This document shows, in pieces, positions 35,585-47,079 of a stretch of 64,000 bases of DNA; position 1 is the first letter of the stretch; each line of letters starts with the position of its first letter. The notes under the pieces are model-generated. The model saw only the letters and a program-made list of their open reading frames with translations. It had not been told where the DNA came from and searched no databases. The position numbers and the translations under genes are program-made. Origin of the DNA: Medicago truncatula (lineage: Eukaryota; Streptophyta; Magnoliopsida; Fabales; Fabaceae); assembly GCF_003473485.1 (NCBI RefSeq), contig NC_053043.1, positions 16,583,001 through 16,647,000 on the forward strand, read 5' to 3'.

Positions 35585-38400
35585 GTGTGTTTTTTTTTAC
35601 TCTTTTGATTTTGTAGATTAATTGAATGTTTTGAGGTTCCTGATTGGATTCAATTTTGCCTCTATTTTGATTCTAGAGGTGTATGATTGATTCTGACATG
35701 GTTGGTTGCTCTCGTGTAGAATTGATTTTGCCTCCAGCTAGAAATTGGAGCTGTTGATTCTAGAATTGATTATAACAATCAAATTTATTCTAGAGCTGTA
35801 TTTATTATGCTTGCATAAAAACTTTATTTTTATTTGATTTTATTATGCTGAAGATGCTTGTATTGATTGGTGATAGTGTTTTGCTTAGTACATGTTTGGA
35901 TTCACTTCCGGGAGACCCAAAAGTGATTTTTGTTTGTTTGGGTTCGTGATTAGAATGGATTTTGACTCTAGATTTGATCTTAAATTGATTAATCCTTTTG
36001 GTAAATGGTGCTAGTTTTTATGTTAGTATATGCTTGATCTCTTGCAAGCCACCCTTTCCAACTTGTCGGTGTCAAAATTCTTGTTTTTACATGTATTAAC
36101 ATGCTGTTCTTGAAAGATCTTGTGGAATTCTAAATGTTAAAACAAAGTTTGTACATCACGGTGTCAGTGGTGTTGCGATCCTTGATATTGTGTAAAATTG
36201 TGTTCAAGTACTGTGATAGAGCCATAATTGTGGTTGCGATGCAGAGAATTAAAAAGCCTCTACATTGCAGCCGTTATCTGTTTGGCTTGGTTTTTCTTTA
36301 GTTTGGCAGTTTAAATCTATGTTTTGCTGGATTGCCACAGATCTGTTTAAGCACGTTATCTTGATTGCTTTAGCCTTCCAACCAGGGTACAGTAATTTTG
36401 ATTCGTCTAACTCAAGAAAAATGATGATATTTTTGTATCCGTTGTTTTGCCAATAATTTGCAAGCTGACTCAATTTCAAAACTAGCTACAAATACACTAG
36501 TTAATGGTAATCTATCTAATTAAAAATTATGTTTTTCCTGATTGCCAAGCTTTAGGTTTTATCCTAAGAATGTGATTGTTTCAATTATTGAAATGAATAC
36601 ATAAAGGAGTTGATTCTCCGCTGATCTCATTTGAGTGGAATTTTTTTGCGATGACGAAAACATTAGCTTATTTAGTTTATTTGTTGAATTGAAAAGCTTG
36701 ACCTCCATCTTTTTAATGGTTCTGTAATTCTGTTATTTGAGATCAGATATCCTTTGTTCTGTTTAACATGTCTGGATATAGCTATGTACAACTTATTATA
36801 ATTAGTATTGGGTCTTGAGAACAATTTAGCCCTCTTGTATCTCCAATTTTTCAAAAGGGTGTTAGGAATAAGTAACACACTAGGACTTGACATCTCTATT
36901 GTGACGGGTGCATTATAGTGGATTGAATGTGGAGGGTTTATAAATTTGATTTCAAAATCAATGGACTAGATTTTAATAACTTCATAATTTGTCTTTTGTT
37001 TTGTATTTTACCATAACTTGATCATTGATTTTAAAATGGATGGTCCCCTTTATTTACTAGGGGAGTTTTAGGATGGGATGATGTCCAGTTTTAATATGTA
37101 TGTTGTCATTCGTAATTATAAAATGTTTTATTGTTTCCATTCTTAACTTTAGAACTTTGTAAAGGGGATATTAAAATAAAGAAATGTACGGATATGTTTG
37201 GTTTAAGAAAATGCTTTATGTTTGTAATTTTAGTTTCCAATAACAATTACAAGTGTGATTTTAAAGTGTTTCTTGTTTTTCGGTATGCTTTTTTTTTTTT
37301 TTTCCCCACCATTTTGTGCACTTGAAAATACACAGGAACAACATGGGACAGAACAGTTTGCTTTGTTCTGTTATCTTTTATTTTACCCCTTTTAGTGGAA
37401 TGAAAGTGCAACAGTTTTTTATCCCATGTCCTGATTTGTTCAATTCTTAATATGCACCAGTTCTCTTTGTTTCCTCCCAATGCTATCCAAGTAAAAAATC
37501 TGTCACATTCTTGTAATCATTAGGGAAAACATTTTTTTTCTGTAATAAGGTTTTCTTGAGTCAAAGGAGACGATATTTTCACCATTTCCCTCACAAAAAC
37601 ATGAAAATTCGGTAGTGTTTCACAAGTTGGCCATCTGAAAGGCATTTGTGCAGTATATATATCAATTGTTGCGTCTGTAGATGGACTAAGATCCGTCTTA
37701 TCTGTGTATGGAAAATTATTGGTGAAATAGAACTCTGAAACATGTATGTTTTTTCCAGTGTTCATGGGATGTTGGCATATATATAAATATAAATTGACTA
37801 TCATCCTAAAACTTATACTAACTATTCTCTCAAAAGACATTACATGCAAGCAAATTTCATTATCAAACGATGCCTGATGTAACATGACCAACCATGGCTC
37901 TATTGCTGTTAATTGTCAATACTTGTACTAGTTATTAGGTCTTTGGAATTACTTAATGTTGTTTATTTTTGCTGCTTCTAATTTTGTTTCATCATTTGTT
38001 GTTGATCTCTATTTTTTTTTTCTCTTTTGATTGTTGGCAGGATCCTGGTTGTTGATTGGAGATGGTTTGTTTGCTCGATCTTTTTGTTTTAAAAATTGAA
38101 AAATGAAGGCAGAAATATACTGCCAGCTTCAATGTATTCATCGTGTAGACGATAAAATAAGATATATTTGACACAACCTCAAATTTCTTGTGCTTTAAAT
38201 TCTGTTGGATATGTGAAAAGGCATACTTGTTCGCTTTGGTCCTTGTGATTTGATGATTTCATCTTGCAACTGCTCATTTAGTTGGTTTCATTTATACACT
38301 GTCAAAAACAACGTTTTTCAAAACAAAATTGAATTAGAACCTTAGACCATCATTTGGACCATTCGCACAACTGAAAATATGTACCCTAATATACCTTCTA
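35585..38400 (+). other. 3' UTR intron and terminal exon of the small ATP-synthase gene
   Basis: The intron 35585-38040 contains no gene; repeated GATTCTAGAATTGATT-like phrases (35690-35790) look MITE-derived. The non-coding terminal exon starts at 38041 and is the part that is duplicated at 33480-33832. Splicing is inferred from the sites. Confidence 0.5.
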
Positions 38401-38604
38401 AGGTTTTACTATGTTTTATTTCAAAATAAAAAGAAAAGAAGGTTTTACTATGTTCCTATGTGGGACTCCTCCAATAGTTACACTAATATATACCTTCTCT
38501 TGTTCCCTCTTTCCTGAATAAGTTGTAGAATTACAATAACGAAATTCAGTTTGTTGTCTATTTATTCATAATAAAAAAGAATAAAAATGTATAGCTTACA
38601 AAGT

Positions 38605-39110
38605 TGTTCATATTTCTTCTTCAAATTTGGAGATTACATCTATCAATGGAGTCTCTACCATATTTCCCATTAATTTTGGAGTGATACAATATGCTCATAG
38701 CCTTGTTCCCTACGAGCTTGTGAAAACTTTATGTTTGTCATTAAAGCCTGTGCTCTGTGTTACTGATGAACTTTGTTTTCTAGACAACAGAATGGTTGTA
38801 TTTTGTCAATCTATCAATGAAAATGAGCTTGGAAAACCGGTAATAAAGTCCATTGCATGTTTTCTAATACCTTAAAGTAAACATGAAGACATTGTATTCA
38901 TGGATTTAGCAGCTTGTTGGTAAATGTCGCATTGTTCAACAAATGTTTTCAAAGTATGGTTCATCTTGGACCAATAAAACCGAGCTTACAAGAGCTAATG
39001 TTCTTTTCATCCCGGCATGGCCTTCCCATAGGAGAGCTATGTTACTCATGCAGAATCATGGCAATTAAAGGACTTTTATTTGGAAATACTAATCTATAAT
39101 TCCAGAAAAT
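38605..39110 (-). pseudogene. Gypsy-type integrase remnant
   Basis: On the minus strand, with frameshifts, one reads ILHE.HSSPMG, GHAGMKRTLALVSSV, KTFVEQCDIYQQAAKSM and HAMDFITGFPSSFSLID, then a DRLTKYNHSVV-like stretch. This is the order of the Ty3/gypsy integrase zinc-binding (HHCC) domain and the start of the catalytic core. The second Cys of the CxxC pair reads as Tyr. At least one stop and several frameshifts are present. No LTRs were recognised. Confidence 0.8.
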
Positions 39111-39114
39111 TAAC

Positions 39115-39790
39115 CCATCTCACAATGTGTACTCGTCTCATTTGTGATCACATGTTGTCCAACATTCAAAAACTGCTTCAATTTGGGATTTCTTGACCAA
39201 GTTGGCATGACTTTCACACTTCTAACATTATAATAATGAGACAACAATTAAAAATTTCAATAAACAATTTTCATAATAACGATCAATGAAATTCAAATCC
39301 TAATGTTATAACTTGATGATTTTCATTGAAGCATTGTAACAAGATTTTAGACTAGATCTCAGCTTAATTTTATTTCTTACCTTCATACATGCAAACATGA
39401 TCTCTTTGTAGTACGATTCCATCACTATCTCCACATGGCATCATATCTGCAACTTTTCTCTCCATGCCCTTGCTCTCCTCTACAATACAGAAATGGTAAT
39501 TGATAAATAGAGTTGAATTGGCATCAACAAAAATTTATTTATAACCTTAACAATTGCTAATTTGGACAAAATAAACCGTCAATTTCCTCTAATATTTCAT
39601 TCTTATAGACATGCATCTTTTGCATGTAAACAAATTTTTGAAAAGGTAAAAGACTATGGTATAAAATCTGAAGAAAGGTCAACCAAAAGTTAACGCCTTA
39701 GATCAGAATAAATAAAGCTACTCAGAAGTTGAAGATCTGCATCAGACTCTGAAGGCCATTAGACTCTGAAGTACAGAAGATCCCGAGGGA
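39115..39790. other. Intergenic, no gene seen
   Basis: AT-rich flank of the gypsy remnant, perhaps partly derived from it. Short repeated AGACTCTGAAG phrases occur at about 39745 and 39763. Confidence 0.4.
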
Positions 39791-39796
39791 TCTAGA

Positions 39797-40175
39797 AGCA
39801 GAGGCGGATCCAAGGCCGGCCCATAGCCCGTCGAGGCTGGGCGACGACACCGGGCCTCCAATTTTTTGGGGCCCAAAATATTTTTTTTTATATGTAAGAC
39901 ACGAAAATAATGATTATATATCTATTAAAAGCAAATTTATTCAATCTATACAGCTTGCTTCAGTGGCATGGCCACTTTTTGTTGAGTGTGAGGTCATGTG
40001 TTCAAGACCCACCAAACCAAAGTGTGATTTTTAATATTTTTTTTAAATAACTTATTTATTTTTTGGGGCCCAGATATTTTTTTTTTTGCATCCCTTATAA
40101 AATTAAAACCGGGCCTATGAATTTGTTAAGACGGATCCACCATAAGGCATGGCCCGGCACTCGCCACACCAGATT
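39797..40175. repeat. GGGGCCC-bearing repeat with SINE-like core
   Basis: The left part GAGGCGGATCCAAGGCCGGC and the right part AGACGGATCCACCATAAGGC share the GGATCCA end. TTTTTTGGGGCCCA occurs twice (about 39865 and 40062) as internal direct repeats. Between them a B-box-like GTTCAAGACCC lies after CAGTGGCATGGCCAC, suggesting a tRNA-derived insertion. Classification is uncertain. Confidence 0.45.
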
Positions 40176-40288
40176 ATTACCCATTTTTTTAATAGATATA
40201 TACCCCTATTATAGTTTAATATATATAATAAATATTATGTTGTGCAAATCTCAATTACTTGTGTGGTCTCTCCTAGTTTAAATATATA

Positions 40289-40345
40289 CTCCCTCCATCC
40301 CATACTATAAGCAAAAAAAAAAATCACACTTATTAAGAAAACTAA
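40289..40345. repeat. Truncated Stowaway end
   Basis: TACTCCCTCCATCCCATACT is a typical Stowaway terminus. The matching right end is absent; the MULE-like element begins 20 bases later. Confidence 0.5.
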
Positions 40346-40354
40346 AACATAGTA

Positions 40355-41740
40355 CTAGTTTGTGGCTCTGGCTACGGTATGCGACCTCAATGGGTCTCCT
40401 ACCGTAGGTGACTACATTTTTTTTTTTTTTGGTTTCTAAATTGCTTGTGAGCCATTGGATCTGGAAAGAAATTTTCAATGGCACAGATGTATAGACATGT
40501 TGACCCACTAGCAATGTATATTATAATGTTTAATTTTTGTCTTTAATAAAGTAATTGAATTAACAATCAATTTACATAAAGGGTATTTATGTCATAGTTG
40601 GAAAAATATGAAAATGCCCAGTAAACTATTGGCGTGCATTATATATGTTCCCATCAAAGTTTTATAGTTCATCAATATTTTTGCTCCACAAACTCAAGAA
40701 AAGAAAAATAAATATTCAACAAAAATATAGTATTCTTTTTTTGCATATTGAAGTTTTAGTTGGGGATGTTTATTAAATGGTTAATTAATTTGATGAACGA
40801 AGGCATGATTTTGTATTATAATAGAAATTTTAACGCTAAAGATAATAATAGAAAACTTGGTAATACTTGAATTAAATAGGATTACGGCTAATATATCTCT
40901 CTCTATCTCTGTATATAATATGAGTTTTTCTATCATGTGCAAATTTGCACATGTTAAGAAGTTTATAATTGAAATTTTGCATTGAAATTTATACATTTTG
41001 TAATAAATATATAATTTTTAAATAAATAATTGTTGTTTTTCAATAAAAACATTAACTACTTTTAATTGCTTTAACATGTGCAAACTCATATAATATATCT
41101 TAATCTATCAATTTTTTTAATGAAAACAATGTTTAATTGTTTATCAACGTTTATTATTATTTTTTTCAAACATAACTCTAATGCCACAGCAGGACACAAA
41201 AACACTTATTTGAATACATCACGATGAAAAAATCTTCAATGACTAATCAATCTAAAATATCTTCTAAACAGTTAATAACGTATGAGAGCTACCAATAATC
41301 AAATCATGTGTGATAGCAATTTTTAATCACTAATATTATTTGTTGATTAGTTATTTCATATTTTTAACATTATTAATTCCTTGGTGAAAAAAAAAACTTT
41401 TTTAATTTCAAAATATAAAAGAAAAATTACACAAAAGGTATTACTAACTTAGAGGTGTGGAAAGGAATGGTTTCTGGCCTGGTTTTCTGGTTTGATTGAA
41501 AAGGAAAAGAGGAAAGGTACAAATTGAAACTACCTAAAATGACCTTGGCATTTAATTTGTTAATGTAATTTATTTAATATTGATCACCGGCAGCAACAGG
41601 TCACTCATATTGTATTGACCTACAAATACAAGTTACCACACCAACATAAAATAAAAAAAATAAAAAAAAATGGTCAAGACTAGTCTCTTACCAAACAAGA
41701 CCCATGCTGCTTGCCTACCTTAAACGGCACCCTAGTTTGT
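40355..41740. mobile_element. Mutator-like non-autonomous element with 9-bp target duplication
   Basis: A 1368-bp element (40364-41731) is bounded by an exact 9-bp direct repeat CTAGTTTGT (40355-40363 and 41732-41740). The left end GGCTCTGGCTACGGTATGCG and the right end, reversed GGTGCCGTTTAAGGTAGGCA, are of the same family as the 12885-13657 element. Both then carry a GGGTCT block. The AT-rich interior has no supported coding frame. Confidence 0.78.
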
Positions 41741-41795
41741 AGGTGCCGTTTAGGGTGGGAGTCTTCAATAGGTCTCCTACCATGAGAGACTTCAA
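41741..41795 (+). repeat. Single extra end of the same Mutator-like family
   Basis: AGGTGCCGTTTAGGGTGGGA, then CAATAGGTCTCCTACCATGAGAGAC, starts directly after the right target copy of the previous element and repeats its terminus in the opposite orientation. No partner end was found downstream, so it is a remnant of a second insertion or of a nested event. Confidence 0.6.
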
Positions 41796-41932
41796 TTTTT
41801 TTTAAGCTTAAATGACATGTTTTTTTGCAGGTTAGGTACATTATTTACCTATTATAAAAGTTAAAAAGATATAAATGATTCTTATAATAATTTCTTACAC
41901 ATTTTAATGGTATGAATATTACAGGGACAATA

Positions 41933-42330
41933 TGAAGTTGAGAAAAACACAAGAAGGGGGGTTGAATTGGGTTAGCTTTTTCTTCTTTTTCTCCTATCTG
42001 AAACAAGCAATTCAGAAGCAGATAGAGTTCTACTTCTGAAGAGATGTTCAGAACTAAATGCAGCGGATAAAACAGAGAGAAAGAGAGAAGAAAGACACAA
42101 GCAATTTATACAGGTTCCTTTCACAAACCGGAAGTCAGTCATGTCCCCCTTGCACTTCCAAGGGGAGTTCACTGTGTAATATCTGATTGCAAATGCTCAC
42201 TACTAAACTTAGTAAAAGACTTCAAATTGCTCAAGCACAACTGCAAGAGACTTCCTATGCTCCTGAACACAATCAAGAGACTTCTATTGCTCAAGCACAA
42301 CTGCAACAGACTTCTTAATTCAAACAGAAT
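41933..42330 (-). repeat. Copia-type (SIRE/Maximus-like) LTR fragment
   Basis: Read on the minus strand, the fragment holds a TGTATAAATTGCTTGTGTC promoter-like block, then CCGCTGCATTTAGTTC, and ends ACCCAATTCAACCCCCCTTC, then TTGTGTTTTTCTCAACTTCA. This is the style of legume copia LTR 3' ends, terminating in CA at 41933. The other end is eroded. A period of about 54 bases (TTGCTCAAGCACAACTGCAA) is seen at 42228-42310. No internal domain is adjacent. Confidence 0.55.
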
Positions 42331-42479
42331 TACAAAGAAAAATGTTTGAGGTTGAACACTTGATATCTTTGAAATAAGTTTTATAGGAAGATGTAAAAAC
42401 AATTTTCATTGATAGTTGATATAGAGAAATTAAATACGATAAAAGTTGGTCTTTTTATTTATAATTTGGGATAAAGAAA

Positions 42480-42484
<5 letters not shown>

Positions 42485-42523
<39 letters not shown>
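42485..42523. repeat. Poly(T) tract of 39
   Basis: An uninterrupted T run. The sequence just after it (GGAAGGAGGAGTA) looks like a Stowaway right end, so the tract may mark a degenerate insertion. Confidence 0.8.
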
Positions 42524-42530
<7 letters not shown>

Positions 42531-42544
42531 AGGAAGGAGGAGTA

Positions 42545-43245
42545 CGTCACTGTGTTGTAGGTACGATTTCGTCCGTCAGAATTTTGCATTTCTCTTGATA
42601 TTTATTTTAATTGGCAGCAGTGAACTTGCGCTTCTGGGAGTTTAAGAAAACGTCATAGCCTACGCCAAATGCCTTGATATTCATACATCCTACTTTTCTT
42701 GGAAATAAAGCACAGTTTTTTTTTTTTTTTTATATATATAAAAAAAACTTCTTTTATCAAATAAATACAATTTCTTTCTTTATTTACTTTTGGTGGAATC
42801 CTTCTTTTCATTTAAAATATCCTTAAATACTATTATATCAAACAAATATTATATTTTTTATTAAATGAAAATTTATTTTATTCTTTTTATTTATTGTACT
42901 TGAAATATACACTTTTTTATATGATGAATTATTTATAAAATATTCTCTAATTGTATTGTAATTGTTACGTCTATAGATGATTTTTATTGCATATGTATTG
43001 CATGTTATTTATTATTTTTACTATACTTAAATTCATATATTCTTTTATATTTCCGCCACACTAAAATACAATATTTGGGTCCGCTTCTGGCCAGAAGCCA
43101 CATCAGATTTATCCTCTTCTAAAGTTGTCCCTATCAAGACTCTCATAGTGATAGTACAGTTTGTCCTATTCTGAATGTACCTAAAATACCGTTTATTTAT
43201 GTATGAAGTAAATTTCACTCATATGTTAGGATATCAACAGAAGCA
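42545..43245. other. Intergenic, no gene seen
   Basis: AT-rich with a second T run at 42717-42730; no supported gene. Confidence 0.5.
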
Positions 43246-43252
43246 TCATTAA

Positions 43253-43755
43253 GGCTCTGTTTGGTAAAAGCTTGCTGATAACTGATTACTGATAGCTTAT
43301 AGCTGAAAAGCTTGCTTATTAAAAATAATGTGTTTGGTAAAATTAGCTGTTGAAGTGACTGATAAATATAAAATGATATATAAGGACATGTTTTTTTTTT
43401 TAATATACATATAGACACACACATTTTTTTGGAATGTATTTATTTTTTAATATTTTTAATTATAGTTAAATATGTTTTTGGTCCCTATAAATATTCAAAC
43501 TTTAGGTCTTAGTCTCCATAAAAAAATTCTTCGACCTTTAATCCTAAAAAATATTCACCGACAATTTTGATCTTTGTTTTATGAATCCCAAAAATAAGAG
43601 AAAGGTGGAAACAAAATGTGAGCTAGAATATATAAAATTTTACAACGTACAATAGACTAATTATTTTTTCCTTAAAAAAAAAATAGGCTAGTTATTTTTT
43701 ATGTGGTGTACGGGAGGTTAGTTATAGCAAAATATAAAGCATTTCCTTAAAAAAT

Positions 43756-43807
<52 letters not shown>

Positions 43808-44109
43808 GCTCCTTCAAAAAAAACAACGTGACATTTTTTTTAAGGAACAAAATGGGGCGGTTATAAAGATGAACATGAGTAGTTGTTTAATTAAAAAAAT
43901 ATTTAATTTAAATTAATAGGGTTAAAGTTGGAAGAAAATTTAAAAAGCTACCAGCTATAAGCTAAAAAGCTACCTGAAATAGCTTTTCAAAAAACGCTAT
44001 AAGCTCATGAAAAAAGCTTGTTGCCAAACACGCCACGTTTTCATCTAACGAGCTTATAAACTAATCCAACAAGCTATAAGCTAGCTTTTTTGTGTTACCA
44101 AACACATCC
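43253..44109. mobile_element. hAT-like element rich in GCTTATAAGC, with nested repeats
   Basis: The left end GGCTCTGTTTGGTAAAAG and the right end, reversed AGGATGTGTTTGGTAACA, flank subterminal clusters of AGCTATAAGC/AGCTTATAGC. Inside are a widespread legume repeat start (TAAATATGTTTTTGGTCCCT at about 43466) and an AT microsatellite of about 44 bases (43759-43802). It is related to 34242-35075. Confidence 0.6.
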
Positions 44110-44467
44110 TAAAAGAACAGAACACAAGTTTTGTCTAATGTTGATTAGTTGAATCTCATCTCTCTTATTGCATTCATCCACAAAAAATATACTTTTAAGT
44201 GGTTCATCGAGAAACAATTTTACTGATTCACATCTAAAATTGAATCATATACATCTTCATTGAATTTTCACAACATTGTCCCACTTTTTTTACTCTTTAT
44301 CTTTTCTAGGATACATATATGTTAAGTATCTTATTAGTATCCTTGTATATTTATCTAATTTTTTTTTTTTTAAAATTTAAAATAATTAATTCCGATACTC
44401 CACGGATACGTATCTATGAATATTCATAGTGTATTAGTATCCGATACGGGTACATTTTCATGTTTAG

Positions 44468-44521
44468 AGTATCTGAACTTCATTCTTAAAAAAAAAAAAA
44501 AAAAAAGTATCTGAACTTCAT
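44468..44521 (+). mobile_element. Tail-only retrotransposition footprint
   Basis: A perfect 16-bp direct repeat AGTATCTGAACTTCAT (44468-44483 and 44506-44521) flanks only 22 bases, TCTT followed by 18 A. This is what an extremely 5'-truncated LINE or SINE insertion leaves: target duplication plus poly(A). Confidence 0.65.
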
Positions 44522-44524
44522 ATC

Positions 44525-45150
44525 AACAAATTTATATATACATTGTCGTGTACTCAAAAACATTTGGTATGTCGTTGCTTAAATATCAAATGTCACCGTA
44601 AGTATCAAATGTGATGTACTACGCTTGATATTAACAACTCACAAAACTCAGTTTTATATATTTATATCGTAAAAGAATCTAACTTCTAAGCTCGGCTGAG
44701 GAAAAAAAATCAAGTCCAAAAGCTTTATTTAAACTTTGATATTTATGTTGAATGTCGTTTGAAGTTTTTACATACATATTAAAAAATGAAATAACTAGAA
44801 AAAAAGATAATGAATCAGTTGTTTTCAATCTTGTTGAATATGTTTAAATTGTGGAGATGGTACCATAAATTGTTTGGTTGTTCATCCCGTAAAGAAAAAG
44901 GTTATTAACCATGTTGCCTTCATTTGAGTTGGTTCTTGTCAATTTAGTTGATAAGGAAACTGATGAGGGTATCGATTTTGACAATAAGAAATATAATGAT
45001 TCATCATGAGAAAGATGATGAAGGAAAAAAAAAATGTCATTTTTCCTGTATAGCCTCTTTACGGGTTAAAGGAATAAAGAAGTGGATGATGTGGGTAATT
45101 TTGATTGGAGTGTGTTAAAAGAGTGTGTTAGATGGTGTGACTCTAGCATT
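44525..45150. other. Intergenic, no gene seen
   Basis: AT-rich, no supported gene or clear repeat ends. Confidence 0.5.
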
Positions 45151-45154
45151 TCTC

Positions 45155-45357
45155 TTTATCAAATTATCCTTGTTGACTATTGATTTGTTTTTCACCACCA
45201 AAGTAAAAGCCATGCTTTGAGAATAGTGAACAGGATATTAATTGGACGGTATAATTGGAAATAAATAGTTAATATTACATTAAAAATTAAAAATGACATT
45301 TTTTTAAAACAAATTATTTTTGTTAAAGTGACACTCTTTTTAAAATAAAGGGAGTAA
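45155..45357. repeat. Second copy of the 10435-10622 repeat
   Basis: It is alignable along most of its length (CAAATTATCCTTGTTGACTA, then CAGGATATTAATTGGACGGT, then AAAGGGAGTA). Confidence 0.5.
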
Positions 45358-45597
45358 ATAATAAAATATAGACATACAAATATTATATTATTATATTTAG
45401 GGTTGTGTTCATATAGATGTTTCTCCAAAATCGATCGATGTAGCAATGACATGTTTGTTTGAGACATTTAACCATGAGCATTATTTTGCAATTTTTTATA
45501 AACAAAAAATGTTAGTATTATTAGTTTTTGGAAATATAAATTGTTAATTTTGACTAACTAATTATTACATCACTTTTTAATAAAATCTTACCTCTTT

Positions 45598-45650
45598 TAA
45601 CTGCTTAACCAATGCCCTGGTGGCACTGGTTAACATTGTCCTTAGTTTTT
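45598..45650. repeat. Single palindromic end of the GTTAACCAGTG family
   Basis: TTAACCAATGCCCTGGTGGC continuing into ACTGGTTAAC is a self-complementary end like that at 11480. No matching partner was found nearby. Confidence 0.55.
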
Positions 45651-45654
45651 ATGT

Positions 45655-47060
45655 TGATGGTGAAGTTTGTTTTCTTTGCAAATGAATAAACTTAACCATG
45701 AGGATTATAGCAGAGGCCTAAATCCTAAGCAATTTCTGATGTCCTAATTACTTACTTACTTAGCCCATGTGCTATCTGGTAGTTGATATGTTTGACCTTT
45801 TTTCTAATTGGATATCATCTACGCGCAAGTGTATGGACTAACCTCTCAAATCGTGTGAGATCCAAATGAACGCAAAACTCTCAAAAGTTTTAACGTTGTT
45901 GCATGCCTAAATTCGAGATCGATAATGTTTAATGCTTAATTTAGAAGACTATTGTATAGCCCAAGCTGCAAACCGTTTCACTAGTTCCAATTACTTAGAT
46001 AGCTCCCTAGAAGTTGAGGGTTCCCAATTAATTGACTACAAGCACAAATCATGCAAGCAAGGCCGTATAGAAGGTGTCTTCATCACATATTCACATTGAT
46101 GCAAAGCTATTCTTGTCTTGAGACCCTTCTTCGAGACCGTTTGTAGGATCTGTGTTAATCAATTTGCTATTATGGTCTTATCAAAAATTTTGTTAGAGTC
46201 TCACCCTCCTTTAAAATGCAAGAAGCATTAAGATGGATATACATTTTAACCTACTATTTTAGTGTTTCTTAGAGAGAGAGATTGGGAGAGAAGAGGAAAG
46301 GATAACTTATTTTTATTTTCTTTTTGTATGTTAGCCCCCACGATGTTCTTATGTTTCGCCCGCTTATAAATAACGAGATAAGTTAATTTTCCTATAGAAA
46401 AAAGAGAGTATACCATGTACTATATTCTATCTCATATCAAATATTTAAATTTTATTTTATATACCTCCTTTTATTTTTAACAAATCACGCAAAGAATCAA
46501 AGCCATCTTGAAATTGTTCTTTACATCTAATTCAACCACAATTGTTTTCTCCAAAATAAATTAAACCACTACTATATCCTCAAGTAATTTTTTTTTTTGC
46601 TTTCTAAAACAATCTTCTTAGTATTTATCTTAGATAAATGTTGTGTATGTTATCTTGTTATGCATAGTCAATCTCATGCTCGGATAAAGAGAGATGATTG
46701 TGTTAGACCTCAAAAATCAACATATTGGTTGTTGCGTAAACAACAATCTGAATAGCTTAAGTGCAATGTCAAATAAGTAGTGACCACTACATCACCACCT
46801 AGATACAATATTAAATAAAAAAAGGAGGTCTCACATCTTTGTATCATACGATAAAAATCGATTGTTGTTGTAATCCATAGTTTAGATAAGTCTCTATGTC
46901 ATAATTTGGAATAAGATTGCAATCTTGTCTTGTTTTTTAAGATACCCCAAAATTTTGAAGATTGCAATCCATAGTTTACACAACAACATAGATTCACCAA
47001 GAAATTAAGTTACCCCAAATAGCAAATTTGTTAATTTTTGTGGTAAAGATGCAATTTTTA
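45655..47060. other. Intergenic upstream of the HAT3.1-type gene
   Basis: No gene was seen. The part next to 47060 probably holds the promoter of the following gene. Confidence 0.45.
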
Positions 47061-47079
47061 CTTAACCAAAGGGGACAAT

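Noticed and set aside
43759..43802. AT repeat as a possible promoter or origin
   Set aside because: It is a simple microsatellite inside a transposon-derived segment, with no gene nearby.
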